64,000 nt of DNA, taken from assembly GCA_019828595.1 (NCBI GenBank), contig JAHQRK010000019.1, positions 248,001 through 312,000 on the forward strand. The letters run 5' to 3'. The stretch comes from Aphanomyces cochlioides (Eukaryota; Oomycota; Saprolegniomycetes; Saprolegniales; Verrucalvaceae). Under the pieces are notes generated by a model that was not told the DNA's origin, did no database searches, and was given only the letters and a program-made list of their open reading frames with translations. The position numbers and the translations under genes are program-made. Below are positions 54,733 to 64,000 of this stretch, piece by piece (position 1 is the first letter of the stretch; the number at the start of each line of letters is the position of its first letter).

Positions 54733-55792
54733 ATGAGCCTCTTTCCTTAAAGTCTCTCGGCCTTTGGACAGAAGGACGAACGCTTGAAGTTCTGCACTGA
54801 TGACGTATTAAGGAACAATTATAATGGAATTCATTGGACTAATGATCTCAAACGTGACGATCTTATGTCGTTGGGAAGCTCGATCGCTCTGTTGCCCTGC
54901 AGACATGTTAATGGGGAATTATAGTGGAATTCGTTGGAATAATCATCTCAAACGTGACGATCTTATGTCGTTGGGAAGATCGATCGCTCTGTTGCCCTGC
55001 AGACATGAAATGGGTTCAGATATGGTACTTGGCCGACAGGGCGATTGGCTGGAATGGGTTTGATTACATTGAAGATGTCTTGATGATTATCTGGCGCGCC
55101 TTGTTCTCGTCGTTTCCATCTTGAACTTGGCGCGGTCATGCAGAAAACAACAGAAGTCGACCTACCGGTACATTCGGAAAGATTCTCAATGAAATTTATC
55201 ACGAAATAGTGTGATTTCACTTATGAGACACTCGGCCATGTGATGAAGGGGTGGAGCCCATACACACGAGCGGGGGAATTCCAGTACGAATCGAGCCAAG
55301 GAAGCTGCGGCTGCATACGAAACAAAGCATTGTTGGACATGGAAAAGTTGACCAAGTCGACTGTCGTTAGACTCGCTGAGAGATCTAGGATGATGTGGGT
55401 GCAAGTGGCGTCCTGGGGTCTTTTGGGGAACCTCAAATCCGCCAGTCTTCTGCCATGGAGGAGATGCTTTAGGACAGTCCGACAGCTTGGAAGGAATTGG
55501 AGGTCGACCCATGTCGCGGATGGTCGTAATGGTGGATGGGAGGAGTGTTGATGATTTCTTCCACTTAAGCAAACGAAATCATTGCCACATCATTCGATTA
55601 CGACACGTAAAACACATATAATCAGGGATAAACACATATCTCGAGGTTAAGCCCGGTGGAATTCGCGTGTTTTACCCAAGATTACATTTGAAGTTGTTGA
55701 GAGCACCCAGCTGCAATCCTACCAGGACAATTTCATGATGCGCTTCCGGGGTCCATTATAAAATTTGCACCTCTGGTACAACATACCACGAA
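54733..55792. other. Intergenic with a tandem duplication
   Basis: Apart from the 100-bp duplication at 54817-55007, I see no gene. Open frames at 55186-55572 on both strands have no domain. Confidence 0.4.
54817..55007. repeat. 100-bp tandem duplication
   Basis: Two copies at 54817-54907 and 54917-55007, exact period 100 bp, with about five differences, all in the first 30 bases or at one later position. The shared core includes ATCTCAAACGTGACGATCTT and CGATCGCTCTGTTGCCCTGC. Period 100 is not a multiple of three. Confidence 0.9.
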
Positions 55793-56458
55793 ATGGCCAT
55801 GATTGACGTCGCTCCTCCATCTCCATCTACCAGCGACGAAGGTGTCACGATGTGCTTCTTCAATGGTTGCACAAATCCAGCAAAGCCAGACGACTGGCGA
55901 TGCACATTTCACCGAGCGCGATCGCGCTGCCAAGTTGCTGGCTGCAATAGCCAAGTGTACGCCAGACACCTCTGTGTCAAGCATGGCGGCAAAAAGACGT
56001 GCCAAGTCGCCGGTTGCGAACGAAACGTGCGTCTCGGAACGCTCTGCACACGCCATGCTGGACCGATCGTGAAAAAGCGATGCCAGGAACCCAACTGCCC
56101 GAACCTCGCGCACAATTTCAACAAGTGTGTGCGACATGGTGGTGGCCGCAAATGCAAGTTTGGTGGATGCTTGACGCATGCGCGCAGCGGAGGTTACTGC
56201 TGCCGACACACGCGCATCGTGAAAGAGAACGCCGAGAAGGAGAGTGCCTCAAGCGAAACCAGTGACGAAAACGAAAAGTCAATGCTTCAAGTCATGGAGG
56301 AAGTTATTGAGCCGTTGGCATGGTCCACCTCGATCAAGATGGAGCAAGACATTATGGATCTTGCGCCCATCGACTGGAACTCGGCTTTGGACGACATCCT
56401 CGTCAAGTCTACCGAGTGGACCAATTTGTTTGGCGGTTTGGATGAGCTGTGGTGTTAG
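55793..56458 (+). CDS. WRKY19-like five-finger Cys/His protein, copy 8
   Basis: A single exon of 221 aa from ATG 55793, intact. The five fingers are CFFNGC/CTFH, CQVAGC/CVKH, CQVAGC/CTRH, CQEPNC/CVRH and CKFGGC/CCRH, ending THARSGGYCCRHTR. It is more divergent than the cluster copies (for example KPDDWRCTFH at the start) and lies 34 kb from them among housekeeping genes, so it may be the older stable member. The tail is acidic with hydrophobic residues (IEPLAWSTSIKMEQDIMDLA), consistent with an activation domain. Confidence 0.87.
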   Translation: MAMIDVAPPSPSTSDEGVTMCFFNGCTNPAKPDDWRCTFHRARSRCQVAGCNSQVYARHLCVKHGGKKTCQVAGCERNVRLGTLCTRHAGPIVKKRCQEPNCPNLAHNFNKCVRHGGGRKCKFGGCLTHARSGGYCCRHTRIVKENAEKESASSETSDENEKSMLQVMEEVIEPLAWSTSIKMEQDIMDLAPIDWNSALDDILVKSTEWTNLFGGLDELWC

Positions 56459-56761
56459 CTCAATGGTAGCACCTTATTTAGCTGTAGATAGCAACACGCG
56501 ACTAATGTACTCCTGTTTATTGACTCTGGTGCCTTCCTGCATTTCGCTCACTTGTCAATCATGCAACATAGAAGTTGCAGTGACGTCAACTTGCGTCAAC
56601 ATTCCAAAGATTCCAAGGATCTGTCCATCGCCGGCCAGTGGCGCATGCATCGCGTGAAAAATTTGCGCCTAGCATCTTGGAGTCCATGAGGAGACTCGAC
56701 CAGTAATGTTGTTCACAGGCCGGATTCCACTCACGATCATGGAAGGAAACGCTGTCCAACA
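56459..56761. other. 3' flank, nothing recognised
   Basis: No gene seen between the zinc-finger gene and the promoter palindromes of BOLA3. Confidence 0.5.
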
Positions 56762-56871
56762 CATATTATCCGGAAGACGTTATTTTATCCGGACACACTC
56801 TTTATCCGTATGAGCTCGCATGTCCGGATACAGTGAAGACTAATTTCGGATAATATTTCATTATCCGGATC
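56762..56871. promoter_or_regulatory. Cluster of five TCCGGA palindromes upstream of BOLA3
   Basis: TTATCCGGAAG, TTATCCGGACA, TGTCCGGATA, TTTCGGATAA and TTATCCGGAT at about 56765, 56785, 56822, 56844 and 56861. The last copy is 20 bp before the start codon. Confidence 0.45.
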
Positions 56872-56890
56872 TTTGATCAAATACTTCATC

Positions 56891-57190
56891 ATGCTACGTC
56901 GAGTGGTTCTACGCGCGCCAAGTAACGTCCGTGCGTTTGCGACGACGGCGGAGGAATCAATGCGAGCGTCGTTGCTCAAAGCTCTTGATGCCACGCACGT
57001 CGAGGTGAATGATATTTCCGGAGGCTGCGGCTCGATGTACAAGATCGAAGTGGTCTCGGCTGCGTTTGAAGGCAAAACTCGCGTCGCGCAGCATCGAATG
57101 GTGAACGAAGTGATCAAGGAAGAAATCGGCGGCATGCATGGCCTTACATTGAAGACACTGACGCCAGCGCAGTTTAAGCCCACATCGTAA
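56891..57190 (+). CDS. BOLA3: BolA-like protein 3, mitochondrial
   Basis: A single exon of 99 aa from ATG 56891. The N terminus [19 protein letters not shown] is a typical mitochondrial presequence. The BolA fold follows: [20 protein letters not shown] with the Cys of the iron-sulphur site, [18 protein letters not shown] with the conserved His and helix, then [16 protein letters not shown]3 with glutaredoxin 5 and NFU1 helps load [4Fe-4S] clusters in mitochondria. It is tail-to-tail with HPRT, about 30 bp apart. Confidence 0.93.
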   Translation: MLRRVVLRAPSNVRAFATTAEESMRASLLKALDATHVEVNDISGGCGSMYKIEVVSAAFEGKTRVAQHRMVNEVIKEEIGGMHGLTLKTLTPAQFKPTS

Positions 57191-57221
57191 GAGAGAATAG
57201 CACTCGTGTGATTAAAGTCTA

Positions 57222-58031
57222 TTAAGAGGAAGATGCCCACTTGGCAACTCCTGCATCGTTGATGATGCAGATGTGGTCCAAGTCTCGGAAGATTTCGTTG
57301 TAGTCCAAGCAGAAGCCAATGACAAACTTGTCAGGGATGGAAAACCCGACAAAGTCACCAAGGAAACCACAGCTTTCGGGGTTTCGCTTCTCCAACAAGC
57401 TCGCAACACGGACAGAGGCAGGTTCAGACGCTTGCAAGTATGGGACCAACTTGGCCATGGTTTTGCCTATGTTCAGTCGTCAATGTTGGTGTATTTGGTG
57501 CTTGGGTTCACATACCCGTGTCAATGATGTCTTCCACGAGGAGCAAATGCTTGTCTTTGAACTTGGACAAGTCAGCACCGCTCACTTGAACATTTCCCGT
57601 CGAGTGCAAGCCATCGTACGACTTGACTTTGATGAAGTCAAACGTGAACGGGACGTAGTCGCACGTGTTGTACTTGTGGAACAAGCGGAGTTTCTCAATC
57701 AAGATGTGGAAAAACGCACTACCGCCTTTCAACACACAGAGCAAATGGATCGTTTGGCCTTCATAAGCCGCTCGGATATCTTGCGCAAGTTTTTCCACGC
57801 GGTCGTTGATCAAACCATGGGGAATCAAGACGCTGTCGATGTAGTCCTACAACGTGTTTCCCATCAGAAAACGGCGGCGTGGGGCCTCATACCGAGTAGT
57901 GGTTTGGCACCAGGAAGTGTTCCTTCGGGAAAGATGCATCGTCGGCTAAATAAATGGGTTCCTTTCTCTACAAGAGGCGTCCGTCTGTCAGTTCAACACC
58001 GCCGTCGCCATCGAATTACCGCTTGAGCCAT
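57222..58031 (-). CDS. HPRT1: Hypoxanthine-guanine phosphoribosyltransferase
   Basis: Exons 58020-58031 (12 nt, ATGGCTCAAGCG), 57893-57967, 57516-57846 and 57222-57466; introns of 52, 46 and 49 nt; 220 aa. The enzyme salvages hypoxanthine and guanine with PRPP to IMP and GMP in the cytosol. Motifs: N-terminal EHFLVPNHYSDYIDSVLIPH, the loop CVLKGGSAFF, the PRPP motif LLLVEDIIDTGKTM, and FVIGFCLDYNEIFRDLDHIC near the end. The tiny first exon is required because the next exon has no ATG, and it fits in phase 0. The C terminus ends GVAKWASSS. Confidence 0.93.
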
Positions 58032-58851
58032 CCTTGTCACGAGTGAAGAAGATTCAACAATGGAGAAAAGTCGCCTCTGATTGGCCAAGCGAAGATTCGA
58101 TGTCTCTGATTGGCTAGTCACTAGGGCAAGGGATATCGGTGGATCCCGATGGATGGGCACGACTCCATGGAGCAAGATGCCGAGACATGACTGGGATGAA
58201 TCCAAGCCTCGAATGCAATGGCTGGACCTGAAAAGCTCTGCAAACAGACACTGCTACAGCCTCTCTATGACAGCGTCGCAACGCTCAAGTCACTGCGTTG
58301 AGAACCCACTATTTTACATGGTCAATGTTGACTCTGCCCGTTCAACACCCAGCTCTCGTGCTCTGTTGCCAGCGAGAGGAACGTCAGCCAGACCGCTAGA
58401 TAGTCTCCATGGCTAGAACTGTGCTATAGAAAGAGTATGGGCACAAGGCTCTATTCTCGATTTACAAATGGTTGGAGCTCAAGGAGATCGGCTGGACGAT
58501 TTGTCTTTGACGATATGGTCAAACATATCAACTGCCCGCTTGCACGCAGATGGGACGACTGCATTGCAGCCACCTTCGCATGCATTGCGCTTTGCTGGAA
58601 TTGGACGCACGGATGCGTATTCAACGCAAGCACCTAGCAATTCCATCAGCCCAAGAGCAGGCGTCATTTTCTACCTGCACAGTCGACTTGGAATGGACAC
58701 AACTGGCTAAACGGCATGTCTGTCGTTCGATTTGCACAGACTTGCTTGGTCACATCGAGCGAGCCAAAGAAGCAACCATTCATGCACGCTTCGTTGAATT
58801 CGTTGCTAAAAGAGTCTCGCCATGAGATACAAGTCCTCGAAAGGCATGCTC
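58032..58851. other. Intergenic, no gene supported
   Basis: Two TGATTGG words at 58077-58110 (TGATTGGCCAAG and TGATTGGCTAG) are likely promoter elements for HPRT. Open frames at 58437-58825 on both strands show no domain. Confidence 0.45.
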
Positions 58852-59148
58852 CTACTTGGGACACACTTTGTTGCACATTTCTTGGTGCCATTTCGATTGA
58901 ACGGCTTGCGCTGTGCATTTCGTCCGGAATGAACCCTCGGCTGGAGTGTCCTGGCCTCGAAAGACGAACGCATACATGCCGCCGATAGCTAGAAGTGCCA
59001 CGACGGCTATTGCAACGTACACTCGCTTGCGGATTCGTGGTTTATCCACTTGCATTTGTTTCCAATAGTCAGACGCTTCTTTCTCCCATCGGCTGCTGTA
59101 GCTTCCCCCACTGCTGCTTTGCTTGATCGTGATCGGACGTCGCAACAT
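58852..59148 (-). CDS. Small single-pass membrane protein
   Basis: 98 aa from ATG 59148 (MLRRPITIKQSSSGGSYSS). A basic region (KPRIRKRVY) precedes one membrane segment, VAIAVVALLAIGGMYAFVF (about residues 45-64), so the N terminus is probably cytosolic or matrix-facing. The short C-terminal part has four Cys, typical of an exposed tail with possible disulphides (CTAQAVQSKWHQEMCNKVC). No family recognised. Confidence 0.65.
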   Translation of the reverse strand: MLRRPITIKQSSSGGSYSSRWEKEASDYWKQMQVDKPRIRKRVYVAIAVVALLAIGGMYAFVFRGQDTPAEGSFRTKCTAQAVQSKWHQEMCNKVCPK

Positions 59149-59201
59149 CGCGGCCAAATCCACACTGAGTCTATTTTTGAGAGATGCGATGGATATTCGA
59201 G

Positions 59202-60969
59202 CTAAATATAGGTCCCGGAAGATTTCTCGACGAGTTCAGCCACGCCAAAGACACTGCGGACAAACAAGTAGGCGCTGATTAAATTTGTCGGCACGTCCCT
59301 CTTCCGTGCAGCAATATCGAGAGTCATCAGCTCTTCCACAGGACCAGCGCATGGACTCACGCTTAAAAGCTTGCGCGCGAGCGCTGCCAAATCTGGATAA
59401 ACGTGACGGTGAACCTTCCACCAAGCCAGAGGATCCACCAGGTCACTAGCAGTTGGAGTCTCCAAGTACATGGTCATATCGCCAGAGGCATGGCCATCGT
59501 CAAAGGGATACAATTCACTCCAAGACGACGAAGACGTCCCTGGCAAAGTGGGCTTCGGCGGCAAGAGTTTCTGAATGTCGTCGAGCGTACGTTGTTTGTC
59601 TGCAGGAGAAAGGAAGGGTAAACTCTTGAAGCGAGGATCAAGAACGCATACTTGAGTCAGCGACGGATTTTCAAGGATGGCATGAACAAGTGGCAGGATA
59701 GACTTGCCGTCGGGTTTGTTGGCCATCAACTTGACAATGCCATGGAGAAGGCTGTAAACCAACGAGGCTAGTGGCGGCGTCGTTGCCATTGCTGTGGTTT
59801 GCGTCAACAAGACATGGAATGGGCCTAGAAGCGAGACAAGAGACTGGAGGTGCTCAGCTTCTCCATCAGACCACGATGGATGATCTAGCAATGCTTGGAG
59901 CATCTCAACTGACGTCCACCACACACCAGGTCGATCCATTTGAACTACAGATTGGGCCAAGACAATTCGCCTTGCCTTCTCGAGTAGAGGCGACGAAAGG
60001 CGAAGAACTTCTTCCATTGCATTGGCAACTTGCTTGAACAAACATGGAACAACCGTGACATCAGGAAACGATTCCAGCCATGTCATGGAAGAGTCCCATT
60101 TCGGATCAACTGTGATGGCACAAAGGCGATTCTGGAGTTTCCACTGCGTCACAGTTTCTGAAACCACGCGCACGGTTTCGCTGGCTGTGAATTCATCGAT
60201 TGACAATTTGGAGTCGAGCACGCATTGCCGTGGTTCAAACTCGGTGGTGATCCAATGCGCAGTGACGACAACAACTGAATGTCCATGCTCAGCCCACTCG
60301 TGCACTGAGAGAGAAAGAGGATGTTGATTGTTGTCGAAATAGGTTTCGAGTGCAGTGCGTTGTGAATGCATTAATTCCATCAGAGATGCAACTAGAGGGG
60401 CTCCTTGCTGTGGATTGAAGATTCCATTTCCTACAACTCCCACTGCGCAATAAGATCCAACCTACGTTGACAAAATTACCTTTCTTGAGCAACGTGTGCA
60501 AGTCAGCATCGAGCTGGAGGGGAGTGTATTTAGCCGTTGCATATTGTATCCACTGAATTGTGTGGCGTGCATAGGTTGACTTCAAATAACGCGAAGCTGT
60601 CAATTTGCCAAGTTTGTCATCAGCTGCTGGAGCTCCTGCTGCTGTGGACAGCCCTCTGTCGTCGGCTTTGTCAAAAAAGGACAACGAAGTAGGAGCTATT
60701 GTCATCGCGTGCGATCGTTCGTAGTCTTGTTCTGATTTGCCAGGCGGAAAGATCTCATGCTTTCTGCGCAAGTGACGTGTCATGGTTGAAGTGCCACCCG
60801 AATATGCAAAGACTGTCGTTCCTAAAGGGAGACAGTGCAGGCACGCGATAGACTTTTTGTCTTCGCTCCGCTCAAAATGGTCCCAAATGAAGCTCGAATT
60901 GGGCATCGTCTTGCGCTTCTTGGCTGTCGGGGATTCATCCTCGCCTCGCTTGTCACAATGTTGCTCCAT
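59202..60969 (-). CDS. BED zinc finger protein, domesticated hAT-like
   Basis: Exons 60480-60969 and 59202-60430 with a 49-nt intron, 572 aa. The N-terminal BED finger is complete: FIWDHFERSEDKKSIACLHC with a later RHLRRKHE. The rest has the hAT layout (TASRYLKSTYARHTIQ, then VVVVTAHWITTEF, a long helical domain and a C-terminal DPLAWWKVHRHVYPDLAALA). Catalytic positions seem eroded: LSVHEWAE where hATs have TDxWTS, ITVDPKWDSSM where they have a DNASN block, and PCAGPVEELM where hATC has ERxFS. An uninterrupted, spliced frame without active-site residues suggests a host gene, not a transposon. It shares a promoter region with the next gene. Confidence 0.8.
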
Positions 60970-61008
60970 CTTGAACCGGTTGGGCGAGACTGAACCGACC
61001 AAAGAACG

Positions 61009-61068
61009 TCCGGATAAACATTATCGTTAACCGGTCAATAATTATCCGGACGAACTTTTATCCGGATA
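61009..61068. promoter_or_regulatory. Candidate bidirectional promoter with TCCGGA palindromes
   Basis: GTCCGGATAA near 61009, ATTATCCGGAC near 61041 and TTATCCGGATA near 61058, between divergent start codons at 60969 and 61126. Confidence 0.45.
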
Positions 61069-61125
61069 CCTGGCCATCGAAGTCTGAAACGGTGTCGGAC
61101 TTTCGATTTGAAACCGTCGGTGAAA

Positions 61126-61978
61126 ATGGGCCGTCGGCGCTGGATGAGGGAACTTTGGCGAGGCCAGTTGAGCCCCCATGAAAAGGATATTCATGAGGAT
61201 AGCGACTTCAAGAGCTATCTCATGGTATACGTGATGGTGTCGGTCGTGACTGTCATCGTGGCATGTCGGGAACTGAAGCCACAGACCATTTGCTTCAGGG
61301 CAACAACTCCAAGTGTAAAGTACGATACTGGAGCGATGTTGCTCTGCGCTCAACAAGAAAATGATCAAGCAGGATGGCGTTGCATGGCGATGTCCAGCCG
61401 CGACGTACAATTTGAAGATGGTGCTCCTGATGTCCACGTGAATCTTCCCAACACACTCATAGAGTCGTCATTGTTTGGGCAAATTAAGTTGCAAGGTTAG
61501 AGGACGTCTTTCTTCAAAACCTGACATGTCTTCCAGGAGGCTGGCCTCACATGAATACGCTGCTTCATGTACTCGCATGCTCAGCCAGCATTACCACAGT
61601 TGTCTTCCTCAAGAATCGTGTCGGATTCGCCCCTGCACTTGTCTGGTCCTGCAATGTGTTGTTGTTCCTCATGGCATTGGCCACAGGTACTTGGACCATC
61701 AATGTTCTGGTCCTTGATATAAATTAGATGCATTTACAGTGCTTGCTTGGCGGGACAATTGCTCCATGATGGGCTTGGTTCTAGCTCAAGAATTCACCAA
61801 CTCAGTGCCAAAAGATGTCGAGACGGAATGCTTTGTCGAGCCTCGACTAACGTTTGTTCTGCTCTTTGCCGTGGCAGGCTGTCTTTGTGCTGGCAACGCA
61901 CTGATTGCATTGTTCCATCGTCCAAAGTTGTTAACAGCGTCGTCAATCCCCTCCGTTTGTGATCCAAACTTCGTCTGA
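61126..61978 (+). CDS. Four-TM membrane protein of unknown function
   Basis: Exons 61126-61495, 61537-61686 and 61740-61978 with introns of 41 and 53 nt, 252 aa. After a basic N terminus (MGRRRWMRELWRGQ) come four membrane segments: LMVYVMVSVVTVIVA near residue 35, LHVLACSASITTVVFL, ALVWSCNVLLFLMALATVLA and TFVLLFAVAGCLCAGNALIA. A 90-residue loop between segments one and two carries several Cys (CAQQENDQAGWRC). This topology resembles claudin/tetraspan proteins, but I see no family signature. The 3' end is 37 bp from that of the ferlin. Confidence 0.75.
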
Positions 61979-62015
61979 GACATCCATCGTATATTTAAAA
62001 ATGCATGTGAATTCT

Positions 62016-64000
62016 CTACTGACTGCTTGACAAAGCACTGCGGCAGCGGTACGAGCAGTAGCAGAAGCCACCAACAAACACAAAGATCAAAACGCCAAAG
62101 ATAATCCAGCCAAACGGATGTGGCAGCATGTTGATCAAAGTCTACACAAACCAAAAAGTTAATAAGAGAGTTGACACAGAAGTACAGACCAAAAGAACAT
62201 TGACGAGCGGACCAGCAAATACGAGGAATGCAACGATGAGAGCGCAGTAAACAAAACTGGCACAAGCACCAAACGCCTTGGGGCCAATGAGGGATTCAAG
62301 CAACGCAAACGGGTTGAACAACGCCCTAGTTCGTGCAACACGTCAGATCATTCCCGTCAGAGCAACGTACGTCAAATGCAAACGATCTGCTGGTTCCGCC
62401 AGTGTTGGGAAAGCATTGGGCTCACTACGACCCATGCCAGCGGCGCGGACTTCTGCATGCGCCTTTGGCATGATTTCAATTGCCATGAGCAACTTGCCCG
62501 CTTCGACACGAGTCTTTGTGTGGGGATCAATGGTCGTGCAAGTAAGCCACTGAGCATCTTCAGGATCGTCGCCCATACCAATGCGTGACTTCAATGCTTT
62601 GATCATCATATTGGCGCTTTCTTTCTTGTCGTCCTTCTTGGGCTTGCGTTTGTTCTGGGACGCCGTCGAGGTCGAGCGCGTCAAGAGCGCAGAGCTTTCA
62701 CCAGCTTCCAAATCGATGTCGTCTGCATTTTTACCACTGGCAGCTTGATTGAGCTGCGCGTTGGTTGGGGTCTTCACTTTGGACTTGACGGGCTTTTGTT
62801 TGGCGTAGACATTCACAAGTTGCTTTGTCTTGTACGCCTGTTTAAGAGGCTCCGACAAATTGACAATCGTGTCACTCAAGCAGTCGTCGAAGAGCATGTC
62901 TTTATCCCACAATTGGACGTGCAAGTGGCCTTTATCAAGCTCGTTCTGGGGATCAATTGGTAATGAAATATCAAATTTCATGCGCCAGTTGAAAGAAGCT
63001 TTGCCGTTCTTGGCACGCCAATGAATGTCAGTATACTGAGCACGTTCAGCGTACGATTGCATCCAGCACTTGACGAACAAGTCGCTCATTTCCGAGAATT
63101 CATCACCAGGCACGACATCTTTGGCCTTGTAGATCACGATGCGGACTTCGAATTGCTCAATTGGCGGAAGCGAGATATCAACTGGATGTGACATCGATGC
63201 CTCGGTGGGCGTCAAAATATCAAGCCACAAGCGCAATGATCCTTGCGTCACAACACTAGCTGGTGTGTACCTAGAGCAAAGTGATCAAACTTTTCATGAA
63301 AGCAACGTACAATTGACGGGTCTCAACTGGGCGGAACGTTCCTTCCGACAAATTCCCCATGGTGCGCCAGCGGTCATCGAACCAACGATCTTCCAAATCA
63401 ATTGTCGTCGCACCGATGAAATCATCACCAGCGTCTGCCGAGAGGGCAAACAGGTCGTAATCGTAGCATTCAATGGACAACGCCTGGGGGAAAATGCATG
63501 AGGTCCATCCAACATTCAAGAAAGCAGTACCGATGCACCAGGTAGATTGGCCTTGAACTCATACACGTTGTGGAATTTCGGGTTTAAAGTCGCTTCGATG
63601 TACTTGTCGCGATCGTTGAAAATCGTGTGATTGCCCAGCTTGAGTCGCAAATAAGGATCCGACTTGCCGTTTTGATCCTTAGCTTGGAGTGAAAAGGCGT
63701 CCAAGACGTACAACTACAAGTTGACAATTTGAAACCAGTTTTAAGTTGGATGGCCTAACTCGAATGACGTAGGGCTGAGGATTGAGCAGTTCCTTGAGAT
63801 CGAAGAGCGGAGGCTCGTCACGACTGTTGATCACGCGAATAAGACCCTTGAACTTGCCAACAGGTCGATAAGTTGACTCAGCTCCACCAAATTTTTGGCC
63901 TCGGTAGACGAAATACACTTCAAACGGAGTGGTTTGCAATTTCTCTTCAACGGATACGGTCATGATATTGCGATTGCGGAGATATGGAGGGGTCTCATCG
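62016..64000 (-). CDS. Ferlin-like protein, C-terminal part (continues past the right edge)
   Basis: Exons in the window: 63760 to the edge (64000, open), 63531-63713, 63311-63483, 62371-63270, 62190-62325, 62016-62141; introns 40-48 nt; in phase throughout. Ferlins are tail-anchored multi-C2 proteins that act in calcium-dependent vesicle fusion. Visible are one C2 domain (LYVLDAFSLQAKDQNGKSDP, with the Asp loop DYDLFALSADAGDD), a second with FEVRIVIYKAKDVVPGDEFS, MSDLFVKCW and SFNWRMKFDI, and a C-terminal hydrophobic hairpin (CALIVAFLVFAGPLVNVLL, then FGWIIFGVLIFVFVGGFCYC). The loop FKGLIRVINSRDEPP and FEVYFVYRGQKFG are typical of the ferlin part before the last C2s. The N terminus lies beyond the window. 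Confidence 0.87.

Noticed and set aside
1..64000. tRNA, rRNA or other known RNA genes
   Set aside because: I looked for tRNA-like arms with A/B boxes and for rRNA or snRNA blocks and saw none I could support; a covariance search (tRNAscan or Infernal) would settle it.
1..64000. CRISPR arrays, bacterial operons, Shine-Dalgarno sites
   Set aside because: No regularly spaced direct repeats, and the genes are intron-bearing eukaryotic genes.

Overview
The window looks like nuclear DNA of an oomycete, most likely Saprolegniales (Aphanomyces/Saprolegnia-like). This is inference. It rests on very short GT-AG introns (38-55 nt), densely packed genes, a multi-copy family of five-finger Cys/His proteins of the kind oomycete annotations call WRKY19-like, formins with CCDC53-like repeats in place of a proline-rich FH1, and Tc1/mariner-type and hAT-type DNA transposon debris. 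Introns were placed by eye, from GT/AG borders, reading-frame continuity and comparison between paralogues.

Layout. 1-8.9 kb: a small basic protein, LSM3, a complete Tc1/mariner element (2540-4003) with TIRs and TA duplication, a two-gene convergent transposon-like unit (4.4-6.9 kb) and a two-exon Pro/Thr-tailed nuclear protein. 8.9-21.7 kb: a gene-poor accessory block with seven copies of the WRKY19-like zinc-finger family on both strands. Four are open as a single exon, one needs a 44-nt intron or carries a frameshift, and two are broken. 22.0-25.5 kb: a non-autonomous hAT element (22022-23060) with 8-bp target duplication, and mostly non-coding AT-rich DNA.

25.5-51.6 kb: compact housekeeping DNA. 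It holds a CE2-like/SGNH esterase, an ENGase-like (GH85) membrane protein that appears to lack the catalytic Asn/Glu pair, two divergent formins, two family-16 methyltransferases flanking COQ4, a kinesin-1 heavy chain, beta'-COP with a very long Glu-Ala-Arg tail, and a free-standing copy of the beta'-COP N-terminal propeller. 51.6-55.8 kb: a hAT relic, tubulin cofactor A, a Tyr/Ser/Asn-rich microprotein and a 100-bp tandem duplication. 55.8-64 kb: an eighth WRKY19-like gene, BOLA3, HPRT, a small one-TM protein, a domesticated-looking BED/hAT protein, a four-TM protein and the C-terminal part of a ferlin that runs off the right edge.

Most genes are unrelated housekeeping functions, but a cytoskeleton/membrane-traffic theme recurs (two formins, kinesin-1, tubulin cofactor A, beta'-COP, ferlin). 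Two short sequence words recur between genes: a palindrome built on TCCGGA just upstream of start codons, and CCAATCA/TGATTGG. Both are candidate promoter elements.
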